A DNA stretch of 64,000 nucleotides, taken from contig JAHEWK010000007.1 of NCBI GenBank assembly GCA_020740775.1, forward strand, positions 2,852,001-2,916,000. The letters run 5' to 3'. The stretch's first letter is position 1, and each line of letters starts with the position of its first letter. The notes under the pieces were generated by a model that was given only the letters and a program-made list of their open reading frames with translations, was not told where the DNA came from and ran no database searches. This DNA is from Ilyonectria destructans. Its lineage: Eukaryota > Ascomycota > Sordariomycetes > Hypocreales > Nectriaceae. The translations under genes and the position numbers were made by a program. Shown here piece by piece: positions 10,797-22,295 of this stretch.

Positions 10797-12767
10797 ATGC
10801 CATCCAATATGCTGTTTCGATCCAGGTATCCAGATATTGAATGCAAGTCTATGCTGTTGTTCAATGCGCTGCATTTGCTAATCTCTGTTTACAGATCCAA
10901 CCGACTTGACGGTGTGGGAGTGGGCTTTTGAAGATGCCAAGTACTCGCCGTTATACAACTACCCGCCCCGGGAGATAGCTGGCTTCACCAATGCCGTCAC
11001 TCAGGAGCGGCTGGACTTTTTCCAAGTCAAGGAGTATTCGACTCACCTATGTACTGCCTTGGTCAAGGTATATGGCTTGCAAGAGACAGACACGGTGTCC
11101 TTGTTTAGCCAGAATACCTTATGGTACCCAGTAGCAATGTTCGCCGTCCTAAGAGCAGGTATGTTGACACACAAGTTGGTCCCTCCAATTATCCTCATGG
11201 TTGGGTCTTCATTAAGCACATGACAGAAAGCACGCTAATTCTACCTCATAGGCGGAAGAGTCAATGGTGCATCTCCTGCGTACAGCGTCAATGAGATGGC
11301 AAGTGCTCTCAAGACGGCGCAATCCAAGTACATCATGACAGTGCCTAATTCCATCGAGGTTGCCCGTGCCGCTGCTAATGAAGCCGGAATCCCTCCGGAT
11401 CGTATCTTTTTATTAGAAGGCGAGCTCGAAGGCTACACAACGATGAAACAGCTGTTAGAAATGGGGAAGAGCTATGGCAAAGACGGTCAAAGTCCCGTCT
11501 ATCGCATCCCAGCTGGCTCAACCAATAATGTTTGTGGTTTTCTGAATTTCAGCAGCGGAACCACTGGTCTGCCAAAAGCGGTGAGTATTCGCAAGTCTAC
11601 TCTCCAGATCGGATGAGTTGCCTGCTAATATCAACCGCAGGTGATGCTATCTCACGGGAATGTCATCGCCCAGTGTCATCAGTTGAAGGATGTGTCAGGA
11701 CCTGGCAAGAAGAGGTACTTGGCCAGCCTGCCTTTGTTTCACAGTAAGAGTCATATCCACGCCGCCGAGCTATTGCATCTCTCAATTCTAACCACAAACG
11801 ACCGGCAGTCAGTGGACTAGTCCGATTTCTCAACTGGCCTTTAGCCAGCAACAGCGAATGCGTCATGCTACCACAATTCACCATCGAAGCGTTTCTCGAT
11901 GCCATCATCAAGTACCAAATTACGGACCTCACACTTGTCCCAACAATTGTAATACGGCTTGTACGCGACCCTATCGTTGAGAAGTACGATCTGTCCTGCG
12001 TACAGCTCATTGCGTGTGGTGCAGCTCCTCTGGCATCAGAAGTCACCAAGCTGCTTGAGAAGATGCTCCCGAAAGTAGGATTCAGACAGAGCTACGGTAT
12101 GACGGAGTCGTGTTGTTGTCTCACAACTCACCCGCCTGAGTTCTACAGCTACAAATATGCCAATAGTGGGGGGATGCTTCTGGGCTCGACGGTGGTAAAG
12201 ATCATTGATGTCGATACCGGGAAGGAGCTGGGGCCGGGTGGAATAGGAGAGATCCTGGCCAAGGGCCCCCAGATTGCCATGGGCTATCTCGCGAACCCAA
12301 AAGAAACGTCCGAGGCATTTGGCACGGACGGATTTCTACGCACCGGGGATGTTGGCAGTATCGACGACCAGGGCTTCATCCACATCGTGGATCGAATCAA
12401 GGAGATGATCAAGGTCAAAGGGCAGCAGGTAGCCCCGGCTGATCTGGAAAATCTCCTGCTGGGTCATCCTCTTGTGCACGATTGCGCGGTGCTGGGCATA
12501 CCCGACGATTACAGTGCCGAGCGGCCCAAGGCATACATCGTGCTGAGGCCCAAGGCGGGTAAGCCTAGTGACGCCCTTGGAAGGGAACTGATGCAATACG
12601 TGAAGGAAAATCGAGTGCGGTATAAATGGGTCAAGGAGGTTGAGTTCGTCACCGAGATCCCCAAGAATCCAAGTGGCAAGATCCTCAGGCGAGTGTTGCG
12701 CGATGGAGGGAAGACGAGGGAGGGAGGGCTTGTTGTCAAGGATGTTACAGAGCGGGCGAAGATGTAA
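10797..12767 (+). CDS. 4CL-like acyl-CoA synthetase (AMP-forming)
   Basis: Five exons (10797-10842, 10895-11158, 11252-11580, 11641-11743, 11809-12767) encode 566 residues. The N-terminus MLFRSRYPDIEYP is typical of fungal 4-coumarate:CoA-ligase-like enzymes and is only restored if intron 1 has a GC donor (GCAAGT at 10843; branch GCTAAT). Motifs: P-loop FSSGTTGLPKAV (split by intron 3), YGMTE, TGDVGSID, and the catalytic-lysine motif PKNPSGKILRRVL. The enzyme forms an acyl-adenylate and then the CoA thioester. The C-terminus AKM fits a weak PTS1, so import into peroxisomes is possible. It is predicted to activate an acid released by the esterases. An in-frame ATG at 10809 is an alternative start. 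Confidence 0.9.
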
Positions 12768-13413
12768 ATATTGAGGTTATAGGTCAATAGAGCAATGAAA
12801 AACCGGCCCATGTGTTGCTGAGAAGCATGCTCGACTACAGATACAAGGGAATTGGTGGAATAATCCACGCTTTGTAGTACGACGAGTGCAGCTTGCCAAT
12901 GGGTCTCCAGATCACCAGATTCAATTTCATGTATCATCTCTTCAAAATTTGACTCTTATGATCGTTAAATACACTTTCCAAGTGTATTGGATGTATGTTG
13001 GCTTTGTTAAGTACTCATACCTCTCTTTGAAACGTAGTCACGGTTCTAGGTTGACGAGATGTTTCACGCGACGCGGTGATAAGCGGAAATATTCATCGAC
13101 TCAGTAACAGGCCGGATGATATTCTGCTGTCTAAACTTCTACAGCCACTCGTCATCATTGAGCATTTTCGTATTCGGCCGACGTAGAGTCGGAGCGAGGT
13201 GATGCAAGTCTCCACTCCCGAGGTCCTCCCTTGGTATGCATACCCCACGGTCGGCTTCCAACCCTCGGCAATCTCCAACTCGTACATGTTATCCAGGATG
13301 CGCCGGTCTATTTTATATACATGTATGCTGGGCACTGCAATCCATGGCATCACGAACCTAACACAGTTTACAATATTTAGCCAAATTCTTTCCTCTGTTA
13401 ACATAACTACACA
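12768..13413. promoter_or_regulatory. Intergenic region and promoter of SDR 1
   Basis: No gene is visible. CCGAGG (13218-13223) and CCTCGG (13263-13268) lie 191 and 146 bp upstream of the dehydrogenase ATG, in inverted orientation. Confidence 0.5.
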
Positions 13414-14502
13414 ATGTCATACGCCGGAGAAACCGCCTACATCACAGGTACTACACTCTCTAAGCTCCTTGAAAACCTGGGGATCATTCTGACTGTACTA
13501 TAGGAGGAGCCAGCGGCATCGGCCGATCCTTGGCTGCAAGGCTCGTTAGCAAGGGGTAGGTCCCGCAGGCCGTGAGCGCGGAAAATGCCGCTAATTATCC
13601 CCTGTTCACAGAATGAAAGTCTTCATTGCAGATCGCAATGTCGAAGGCGCTCAAGAAGCCGCCAAACAGCTGAACAAAAACGGCCAAGTCGCCTGGGCAG
13701 TCCAGGTTGACGTAGCGGATTGGGAATCCCAGAAGAAAGGGTTTGAAGTCGCCGTCAAGGAATTCAGCCGCATAGATTACGTCTTCCCCGTCGCTGGAAT
13801 TCCCGAGTCATCCTGGCTTCCCAATCGACCAAATGCAACTACTTTTGAGAAGCCCAACCTCGCTGTTTTTGACGTCAACGGGACAGGAGCTCTCTACTCC
13901 TGCGCCTTGGCGATCCAGCAATTTCGCCGCCAGACGCCAAACAAGTATGGTTATCGTGGAAAGGGTAATATTCATGCTCAACTAAACTCCCTTTTCAGTG
14001 TTCCTTCAAACTAACACGGGGATCTGCAGTCGTGCCAGTTGCCTCTGGGTGCGGCTTCTACTATATTACAACCCTCCCGATTTACACCGCTTCGAAGCAG
14101 TACGTTGTTCAATTTCCCTCGGAAAAGATTTCTATTCTAATCAAATTCAGTGCCATCGTCGGTTTCGTTCGTTCCTTCGGCAAGCACTTGCCGGAGGAGA
14201 AGATTACGCTAAATGCCATCTGCCCCAACATCGTCAAGACTAGTATCTCCACAGGGGATTTCTATGATCGAGCCGGCGAAAAGGGCCTTCTCATTACCGA
14301 AGACTCTCTAGTGGCGGCCTTTGAGGCTCTATTGGGTGCAAGCGATATCTCTGGTGAAGCCATCGAGGTTCTTCCAGGCGATGGCGGGTGGAGGATTAAG
14401 GAGATTCCCGAGTACACCAACGAAAAGTGCAGGATGAGTGTTGAAATGACGCGGGACCGGTCGCACAGATCGCATAAATTCCACGAGCCTGTTACGGAGT
14501 AG
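13414..14502 (+). CDS. Short-chain dehydrogenase/reductase 1
   Basis: Five exons (13414-13447, 13504-13555, 13612-13964, 14030-14099, 14151-14502) encode 286 residues of a classical SDR, closest in style to 15-hydroxyprostaglandin-dehydrogenase-like fungal proteins. The cofactor motif TGGASGIG is assembled across intron 1. The catalytic block PIYTASKHA is assembled across intron 4, and the preceding VASGCGFY supplies the serine. The usual NNAG is changed to PVAG. The C-terminal extension after the substrate loop is basic (TRDRSHRSHK). It probably oxidises the alcohol freed by ester cleavage, or reduces a ketone, with NAD(P) (inference). Two inverted CCTCGG-type sites lie in the promoter. Confidence 0.87.
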
Positions 14503-15338
14503 AATGAATTTGGTTGGACAACTCAATTTTAACTGAATTTGTCTTTGCTAGAATTCTTCCCCCGCATCACTGAAATGCTAGGACTATTAAACTTGTGTGC
14601 TAAGCATTTTAAAGGGCCATTGTCGGACTTAACGCATACCGCGTGGTGCTACGTGAAACCCTGAAGACTTGTAAAAGTACAGTTTTCCCTACTGTCGTAC
14701 GTCCAGCCTTTTAGATAGGAGGAGTCAGATTTCGTAGCTCTATTCTCGTCTGCCAGCACTTCAGCCACAACATGCTCAAGTATCCAGTCTTTTTTAAAGG
14801 ACTTTGAAGGACCCGGATACTCTCGCAACGTGCAGCTACATACATGGATGGAGCGAGGGATGGTGATGTAGAAGTATAGGGTAGGGTAGGCTTCTTTCAG
14901 GAAGGATCCACACCAAGCTACCTACGGTTTGGCTGGAAAGCTTCTGTTGGTGGATACAGGCTATATAGCACATGACAAGAAGTCCGGCAAAGGACGTTCG
15001 TCTTTTTGTGATAGCTTCCCATAGCCTACGATTGGTTAATGTGTCATAACAGTGATATCATAAGAATGCTACAGCCACTCTAGTCTTTCTCTTCGGTACA
15101 ATACGCAGAGTTAAGCAACCTTCTGAGGCCTACCAAAAGCCAAAAGCCGCAACACTCATTCACAAGCATTTTCTCATGGGAAACTTCTTTAGATCTTTCA
15201 GAAGGAGCAGCCTTAGATAGATCTAGGGCTACCGGCAGTACACATAGGTTGGCCACAATCATGTATAAGGACATTTAGAACGCGAAACCTAGTAAGATAA
15301 CAAAATCCACCACTAGCCTGCGTATGCCAAGTAAATCA
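14503..15338. other. Convergent intergenic gap
   Basis: An 836-bp stretch between the 3' ends of SDR 1 and the flavin monooxygenase. I find no gene, no CCTCGG site and no clear repeat; a short purine-rich stretch (TAGGGTAGGGTAGG) is at about 14878-14891. Confidence 0.55.
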
Positions 15339-17423
15339 TCACACCGTCCCGTTGGGTTGAGGTTGACGCCCGGCCGCCGTGCTCGGAGGCCCCGGAGGTT
15401 TGTTCCCATATGGAGTCACGTCAATCCCCAGCTCTTCGGCCTTGATGCGAAGAGCAAGGCGGGCTGACTGGAATCGGGTGAATGAGAACTGATGGAACAT
15501 GGAATACAAACCTTTCTGGGGGAGCGGACAGTAGTTGATAATGGATTCGCCCTCCGGCCCGAGGAAGAAGGCGTTTCCCTTCTCCCATCGCTCACGGCAT
15601 TTCTTGGCCATCTCATCGCCCATGAGAGCCTGGATGGCACCCTTGGAGTTCATGTAGCCTGTTGCAAAGATGACGACATCGGCTTCCTGGCTTGTGCCGT
15701 CTTTGTAAACAACACCATCCTTGGTGAACCGGTCAATCTCTGAGTGCACAAGACGAACTGTTTTGTCTGCAATCAGTTGACAACAACCAGTGTCCCAATA
15801 AAACCCTCCCTGGTCGAATAGGAACATGGAATATGCGCCACCACCGTGATATCCATCATGGAGACGATACCCGACCTTCTTTAGAGACTCGAGTAGATCG
15901 TGATCCAGTTCTCGAGCCTTGGCTTGTCCGCGAGGCAATAGCTCGTACTCAACCGGGAAAGGATGTCGCAGAAAGTTCGTCTGGTCCAAAAGTTCTACGG
16001 GCAAGCCGCCCCTTCGGTTCGTGAGTTCACGGCTTCGGAAGAAGTGCCGGACGCTCTTCTCCACAGACATGACGTGCGTTGCGCTTCGCTGGATCATGGT
16101 CACTTCGCAGCCGTTCTCGCTTAGCTCGTATGAGATGTCGTGTGCAGAGGTTGCGGCGCCCACGACGATGCATTTCTTGCCCTTCCAGTCTGGTCCTGTG
16201 CGATGACGTGAAGAATGAACAATAAGTCCGCCATTCTTCTCGAACTCAGCCATGCCTGGAACCTTGGGAATGCTCGGTAGGGTTCCAGATATGCCTGTGG
16301 CAATCATCAAGTGACGAGGGTGAAGCACGCGTTTCGTGCCATCTTCCCGTGTAACAGAGACAGTCCACTTGCCCTGCTCCTCGTCGTATACTGCGTTTCT
16401 ACCATCGATCTCGGATTTGGTCCAGATATTGAGGTCCATGATGTCGGCATAGCTCTGCAGGAATCTTGCCAGCTGGGGCGCAGGCATAAAGACAGGAAAC
16501 CAGTGCGGAAAAGGAAGGCAGGGCAGATGGTTGGTAAAGGTCGGGCCATGCAGAGACAGAGTGGCATAGCGACTTGCCCAGCTGTATCCGGCGCGATCCT
16601 CCTTTTCGATGATGAGATGTGGAATGCCGAGAACCTTGCACCGAGCAGCCATGGCCAGCCCGGTGTGTCCAGCTCCAACTATGACGACTGTGGGATCAAA
16701 TCCTTCGTTGCCTTGACGCTCATCCTGTCTGATTTCTTCATAGGCGCGACCTCGGCCCAGAGGATCGTGGACCTTGGCATGTTGGTAGCGCATCTTGTCA
16801 CCACTCTCAGCGTCCCAGCCTTGAACTGTTTCCACGGCAGTGCCGATGGTGTAGATCTTCCAAGAATCGACGTCTGCCAGCTCAGCAGCTGAACCCGTCT
16901 TGGCCATGAACGGGCTAAGGCGCATAACCCCAACACCAGTGCCATGTAAAAAGTCGAACTCTAGGTGGATGATTATGAAGGAAAGATCGTCGCCCAGAGT
17001 CTCCAAAGACGGAGGAATCTGGTCATTGAGTTTGATGTTCTTGATTTCAGTCTTTGGGAGTCGCTCGTTGAGCATAGGCTGAATGAGATCGTGCCCGTGG
17101 AGGGACCGAATGTCCCATGTTAACAACTCGACATCCTTCCAGTATCCGTCTCTGTAGATATAGTTGACGATGGCGTCCATATCTTGCGATTCAATGACTT
17201 TCGCAAAGGAAGTTACAAAAGACTCTGCAATCGCGGCGACATTCACAGAGGCATAGTCTGGAGTGAAGCCAAGTTGGCTGTTTGTCGGAAGCGTAGCCCG
17301 TTTGATATGACCATAGTAACCCAGAGTCTGGGATAAAGGCACCCCAGCCCAGCCAACGGTGGAATTGGCATTCGGTGGGCGAATTGCATCGTCGGTCCAG
17401 CCTTGAATGGGATCTTGAGTCAT
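15339..17423 (-). CDS. Flavin monooxygenase with N-terminal extension
   Basis: A 694-residue, intronless class B flavin monooxygenase. Residues 1 to about 230 precede the FAD motif GAGHTG (250-255); part of this (about 60-200) looks like an NTF2/SnoaL-type domain, seen in a fungal FMO subgroup. A second Rossmann motif, GAATSAHD, binds NADPH. The linker has GLIVHSSRH instead of a strict Baeyer-Villiger FxGxxxHxxxW, so N-oxygenation, hydroxylation or ketone oxygenation are all possible. ATGYMN is the usual C-terminal FMO motif. It probably acts on the same substrate family as the other flavoproteins here. Three CCTCGG sites lie within 310 bp upstream of its ATG. Confidence 0.85.
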   Translation of the reverse strand: MTQDPIQGWTDDAIRPPNANSTVGWAGVPLSQTLGYYGHIKRATLPTNSQLGFTPDYASVNVAAIAESFVTSFAKVIESQDMDAIVNYIYRDGYWKDVELLTWDIRSLHGHDLIQPMLNERLPKTEIKNIKLNDQIPPSLETLGDDLSFIIIHLEFDFLHGTGVGVMRLSPFMAKTGSAAELADVDSWKIYTIGTAVETVQGWDAESGDKMRYQHAKVHDPLGRGRAYEEIRQDERQGNEGFDPTVVIVGAGHTGLAMAARCKVLGIPHLIIEKEDRAGYSWASRYATLSLHGPTFTNHLPCLPFPHWFPVFMPAPQLARFLQSYADIMDLNIWTKSEIDGRNAVYDEEQGKWTVSVTREDGTKRVLHPRHLMIATGISGTLPSIPKVPGMAEFEKNGGLIVHSSRHRTGPDWKGKKCIVVGAATSAHDISYELSENGCEVTMIQRSATHVMSVEKSVRHFFRSRELTNRRGGLPVELLDQTNFLRHPFPVEYELLPRGQAKARELDHDLLESLKKVGYRLHDGYHGGGAYSMFLFDQGGFYWDTGCCQLIADKTVRLVHSEIDRFTKDGVVYKDGTSQEADVVIFATGYMNSKGAIQALMGDEMAKKCRERWEKGNAFFLGPEGESIINYCPLPQKGLYSMFHQFSFTRFQSARLALRIKAEELGIDVTPYGNKPPGPPSTAAGRQPQPNGTV

Positions 17424-18324
17424 GGTTAATCAGATTGCAATAGAACAACTATGACTGACAAGCACAAAAATGAACTGCTTCTCATGAACTTTTATTCGCA
17501 AGGCCAATAGTGTCGTATTTTGTCAAATGCGTGAAGAGAACTCCAAAAGCGTGACGGTTCGATTTGCTTGCCTCGGGCCGAGTTCCGACTGCGAGTTGAG
17601 AGATGCTCATCAAGATATCCAAGGCTCCCTCGGCCCCACGCCACCACCCGACTAGGAAATGCGAGAATATGGCTTAAAGCAAAATCAAGGGCAGCTGATT
17701 TGCTGTCGAAAAAACCACACGACCTCGGGAAGCGGCCCTCTTAGATCTTTGGCCATTAGAGACGGGGTTTACATCTGCAACTCTTCATCGGGGACTAACC
17801 GTCTCATCCAACGAACCACTCCTTGCACGATAAAGAGCGCGACATCTTTTCGAATAAGACTCTAAATACATGCCTGTAATATTCGCTACAAGTTAGTCAT
17901 GGCTAGTGACGGTGGCGAGGAATATCGATGAAGGAGTGCAGATGCAAGCTTGATATGTCATATTTTCAAGCCCGCACTCCAGAACGGTTTTACAATTACG
18001 CTAAGTGCAATGCTAGACTCTCCAACCGTCAAGCGAAATATTAAATTAATTGAAGACTCACGGTCGCCTGGTACTGGCACTCTAACTCTTTGAACCTAGC
18101 CGTTTGGGGATGCTCACGGTATATTTCGTGGGAAATAGCGGGATCGAGTCCCATTTCTTCCATATGAGTAGCTTGATAATGGTAATTTCGGAATTTCTTG
18201 AGCAATTTGTCCAGCGGGCTCAGCGCGGAAGGTTGAGCCGGCCGCAGTGAGAGGCGTGACGAACATTATTGTCCAGCGTTGTTTCGTCCAAAATAACGTC
18301 TTCCAGCGGATAGCCCTCCACACT
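17424..18324. promoter_or_regulatory. Promoter of the flavin monooxygenase and gap
   Basis: CCTCGG occurs at 17571-17576, 17628-17633 and 17723-17728, all on the plus strand upstream of the minus-strand gene. No gene is supported between here and the repeat arrays. Confidence 0.5.
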
Positions 18325-18583
18325 CAACTCCCCTCGAAGTGCTAAAATTGCAGTGAAAGATTGGAGTCCTGAGTCTCTTGGCCGGGAAGCGGAGGCTTTT
18401 CAACTGCCACGGAAGTGCTAAAATAGCAGTGCAAGCAAAATATATCCATCACCCAATCGGAGGAGGCAGCGCAGTGGTGGCATTTTAACTCCCCTCGAAG
18501 TGCTAAAATAGCAGTGAACAAAGGCTGTCCCAAAGATATAACCCCATCACCCCACTCGGCGGAGGCCATACGGTGGCACATTA
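18325..18583. repeat. Three-copy tandem repeat, ~80-95 bp unit
   Basis: Approximate units are 18325-18400, 18401-18485 and 18486-18583. Each begins with GAAGTGCTAAAATAGCAGTG (one T/A change in unit 1), which contains the near-palindrome TGCTAAAATAGCA. Units 2 and 3 also share a distal block (CCATCACCC...CGG.GGAGGC...GGTGGCA). It is non-coding; the role is unknown. Confidence 0.75.
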
Positions 18584-18644
18584 GACACAGTGCGCCAACA
18601 CACAAAAACAAAACAAAAAAGTCTCGAATTTAAAGGCTCAAGTT

Positions 18645-19130
18645 GAATATAGGGCTATAGCCACTGTAGCCCACTATAAGTATAGCGGTCTACAGTGGTT
18701 ATTGCCCTGTATTTTATAGCGGGCTATAGCAATTACACCTCGCTCACTGTAGCTGCCTATTGTATAGCGGGCTCTAGCAGCTGCAGCCTTCTTCCTTAAA
18801 GCAGGCTGCAGAGCTGCAACCCGTACTTTTGCACTGAGCGATAGCAGCTACAGCCCAACAGGCTGCGCAATGGGCTACAGCAGATGCACCTCGACCTCTT
18901 GCGCCGGGCTAAAGTGGCTACAGTGTTCCTTAACATAGCGGACTATAGCAGCTGCAGTCCTGCACCTAGTAGGAAGCTGCTGGCTGTAAATGTCGATTGC
19001 GGTGAAGCTTCGAGTTGTGACCACTGTAGCCTGCTAGAAAACTTATAAGCTATAGTGGGCTATAGTGGCTAGAGCGCTATACTTCGCAGCGGTCTATAGG
19101 GGCTGCAGCCCTATATCCTTGTATAACATG
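18645..19130. repeat. Degenerate array rich in CTATAGC/CTGCAGC
   Basis: About 480 bp of diverged tandem units centred on GCGGGCTATAGCAGCTGCAG, occurring in both orientations and with many short palindromes (CTATAG, CTGCAG, CAGCTG). No reading frame is supported. It lies directly 3' of the thiolase gene and looks like an old minisatellite or a decayed repeat element. Confidence 0.7.
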
Positions 19131-19190
19131 ATTATAGGATTGGAGCCACAGAAGACTTTACAAAACGATTTACATCATGCTCTCAACAGC

Positions 19191-20651
19191 CTACAAATTG
19201 GCTTGAGCACCAAGCCTTTCTCTAGTATCTCCTAAAGCAAAGTCGTTCCGGTTCTTCTTGCTTCTCACCCTGTCAGCGTCACTGTCCGTAATGCCGCGGG
19301 CCTCTACAGCAGGATTGTACCCCAGCCAGCTCGTCGACGCAATTTTGTTGTTGCTGACTGCTAGGTTGGTCCGGTCATCAGCCCGTTTGTAGACATTGAT
19401 GACCACGGCGCCTCCAAGGCCCAAGTTATGCTGCAGCGCAACTCTCGTCTTGTCCACGAGCCTGTTGTTGGCCCAGCCTCGCAGCTGCCAGGTCAACTCA
19501 GCACATTGGGCCAATCCCGTGGCGCCGATGGGATGGCCCTTGGATATAAGACCTCCAGACGGATTCACCACCATCTTGCCACCAAACGTAATGTCTCCTC
19601 GGCGAACCATCTCGTGCGCCTTTCCGGGTTCAGAAAACCCCAATGCATCCAAAAGTACCATCTCATTCGTGGAGAAGCAGTCGTGCAACTCGCAGGCTCT
19701 GACATCGCTGGATTGTATTCCGGCCTCACTCATGGCGGCTTGGGCGGCTCGCTGTGTCATGGTGTAACCAACAAGCTCGATTGCACTTGTCCCGAAAGCC
19801 GCGGGAGAGTCGGTCAAGAAAGACTGTCCCGCCATTAAGATGGCCTGGCCCTTGAGATGGGGACGGGCATCTAAGAAACGTTGCGAGACGATGACTGCTG
19901 CTGCTGCGCCATCACTTGTGGGACTACACTGCAGCTTGGTCAAGGGAGCGAAGATGGTTGGCGAGTCCTGGACCTCCTGGAGAGAGTAACTTCGCTGGAA
20001 TTGCGCATACGGATTGCGCTGAGAGTGTTCGTGCGAGATGCGTGCAATCTCGGCAAAGTCTTCTGCTTTCGCTCCGTACCTGAGAGTTCAGTTAGCAAAC
20101 ATTGGTTCGTCTACCACCGTCATCATTGCACATCAAAGAATAACTTACTTTTCCATATACTCTCGACCTGCCTGTCCGAAGTACTGAGCCGTCAAGGGAG
20201 CTGCCTTCTCAACCCCAACCAACTCGCGCAGCTTCGCAGCAAAACGTCCGCTGGAGCTGGGTCTATCGTCCCAGGCACTCTTGAGACTTCCAGGCTTCAT
20301 CTGTTCAGCTCCTACTACCAGGACACAGTCCACAGTGCCGCTCCTCACGAGTGTACGGGCCAGATAGAGCCCCACGGACCCAGTGGCACAGGCGTTGCTC
20401 GTGTTAACGATGGGGATGGTAGACATGCCAAACTGGTAAAAGATACGTTGGCCTGATGTAGAGTCTCCGTACGCAAAGCAGGCCACGCCGTGCTCAACGT
20501 CGTCGTAGTTGATCTGGGCATCTAGCATGGCCTTGACACCAGCCTCGTAGCCCATTTCTGGGTACTTGCACAATCCTCGAGGTTTCGTGAATTTTGTCAT
20601 GCCCACACCAAGCACGTAGGCCTGGTTCCCAGGCGGTGTTATGTTTTCCAT
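19191..20651 (-). CDS. SCP-x-type thiolase
   Basis: Two exons (20149-20651 and 19191-20079, 69-bp intron) encode 463 residues. The junction restores YMEKYGAKAEDF. The active-site cysteine lies in NTSNACATGSVG. CELHDCFSTNEM and GGLISKGHPIGATG are the other hallmarks of the sterol-carrier-protein-x / acetyl-CoA acyltransferase branch. There is no C-terminal SCP2 domain and no clear PTS1 (it ends ANL). The reaction is thiolytic release of acetyl- or propionyl-CoA from a 3-oxoacyl-CoA; SCP-x-like enzymes favour branched or sterol side chains. It is the natural last step for the acyl-CoA made by the ligase at 10.8 kb. It diverges from esterase 3 across a promoter with four CCGAGG/CCTCGG sites. Confidence 0.9.
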
Positions 20652-21380
20652 GTTGCGGACTCGAGAAACTGAAATTTGCGTTTGATTGACGTGTGAATTG
20701 TCGGAATTGGGATATGGCGATTGACTTCAAATGTGGTTTCTATGAATGCACATAAAGAAGACGGAATTGACCTACTATAGCAATCTTGGATAAGAGAATA
20801 TTATTTGCCGCCCTGAGCCTTTACAACTGCGGTTCGCCAACCGAGGCAAGCTCCCCGAGGCAAAAGCGATGGATAAATGCCCTCGGAGTTACATCATCGT
20901 TCCACCATGCCTGAACCGAGTTCCGGCGAATTGACAACGCGTTCCGGGAATTCAATATCCCCGTAGATGATAATAATAAATCAAGTAGAATAGATGTCGG
21001 GTGCATGGCTACAAAGCGTATATTCTCGGTCATGGCGGTCCCAGGATTGCCACGCGCCGCAGACAACTGCTATCCCAAGCGACTGGTGACTTTAGAATGA
21101 TTTGCCTCTATTTTATTGATTGTGGGACCGTGGAGATGAGTAAATTTAGTTGAACAAAAAATTGAATTCTTTACGTACACTATGGCAAAGCTATGGAGCC
21201 GTATATCACAATACCCAAGCCAAAGTAGCTTGCAGTAGCCGAGGGTGCGAAGTCGACTAAAGGATATAATGGCCACCCGGCTCCGTTTTCTTGCTATAAA
21301 GGACCACGAGGTTAATGAGACACATGTTACTCAACCAGAACGACAAATTGAAGTTTCCTTCGATCGAAATAGTCACTAAG
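20652..21380. promoter_or_regulatory. Divergent thiolase/esterase 3 promoter with four sites
   Basis: CCGAGG at 20841-20846, 20855-20860 and 21239-21244, and CCTCGG at 20881-20886. Three are packed within 46 bp on the thiolase side and one lies on the esterase side. Confidence 0.6.
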
Positions 21381-22295
21381 ATGCCTTCCAAAGAGTCCCA
21401 GGCGATGGAGAATCTGTGGAACAAAGTGAACAGGTTCCTCACAGCGTATGGGCTGGAACCCGACTTGTATCAAATGTTGATGGAAGAAGCTGCCGGTGAG
21501 GCTTCAGAGCCCTCGGGAGTCTTGTACGAAGAGGTCAACTGCCCCGGAACCGTCCGGCCAGCCATTTGGTGTAAGCCTCTGTCAGCTTCGCCCTCGCGGG
21601 TGATATTGTACATGCATGGAGGAGGTTTCAGCGCAGGCTCTCCAGCAAGCCATCGCAAAACCGTGGCACATCTCGCCGAGAAGGCTGCATGCCACGCTCT
21701 CATCATCGACTACCGACAAGCACCGGAACACCAGTTTCCTAAGCAGATCGAAGATGTCATTGCCGCATACAAGTGGCTGATAGAGGAGAGAGGAATTTCC
21801 AGCAAAAATATCGCCTTTGCCGGCGATTCTGCAGGAGGCAACCTGACGGTGTCGGCTTCGCTTGCGGCTAGGAGCCTCGACCTGGGTGTCCCAGCCGCAA
21901 TTGCAGCTTTCTCTCCGTGGATCGATATGAAACTGACTGGAAAAAGTTTCCAGACAAACAAAAATACAGACGCCCTCGTAGTTCTAGAGGGTATGCAGGG
22001 CGTCGTCGGTACTTACCTGGGCAATGCCTCCCTGGACGACCCGCTTGTTGACTTGCTTCACGCCGACCTCAAGGGCCTTCCACCAATGTACTTAGGTTCA
22101 GGCACGGCAGAAGTCTTACAGGACGATGCCGTTCGTCTAGCAGAGAAAGCAAAGGCCGCTGGAGTTGAAGTCCAGTTGGAATTGGCTGAGGGAATGCAAC
22201 ACGTTTGGATCTTCATGGCAGGTCGAGCGCCGGAGGCAGACAATGCCCTTTCCCAGGCTGCGGATTTCATTAGGAGGCATATGGTGACTAGCTGA
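21381..22295 (+). CDS. HSL-type alpha/beta-hydrolase (esterase) 3
   Basis: A 304-residue, single-exon fold-3 hydrolase. HGGGF (79-83) forms the oxyanion hole, GDSAGGN carries Ser150, and GTAEVLQDD and GMQHVW supply the acid and histidine. An in-frame ATG at 21315 would add 22 residues; 21381 is preferred because its product begins like related proteins. It is more distant from esterases 1 and 2 than they are from each other (GDSAGG rather than GESAGG). It is probably cytosolic. It shares a divergent promoter with the thiolase, which ties ester hydrolysis and thiolysis to a common control. Confidence 0.88.
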   Translation: MPSKESQAMENLWNKVNRFLTAYGLEPDLYQMLMEEAAGEASEPSGVLYEEVNCPGTVRPAIWCKPLSASPSRVILYMHGGGFSAGSPASHRKTVAHLAEKAACHALIIDYRQAPEHQFPKQIEDVIAAYKWLIEERGISSKNIAFAGDSAGGNLTVSASLAARSLDLGVPAAIAAFSPWIDMKLTGKSFQTNKNTDALVVLEGMQGVVGTYLGNASLDDPLVDLLHADLKGLPPMYLGSGTAEVLQDDAVRLAEKAKAAGVEVQLELAEGMQHVWIFMAGRAPEADNALSQAADFIRRHMVTS

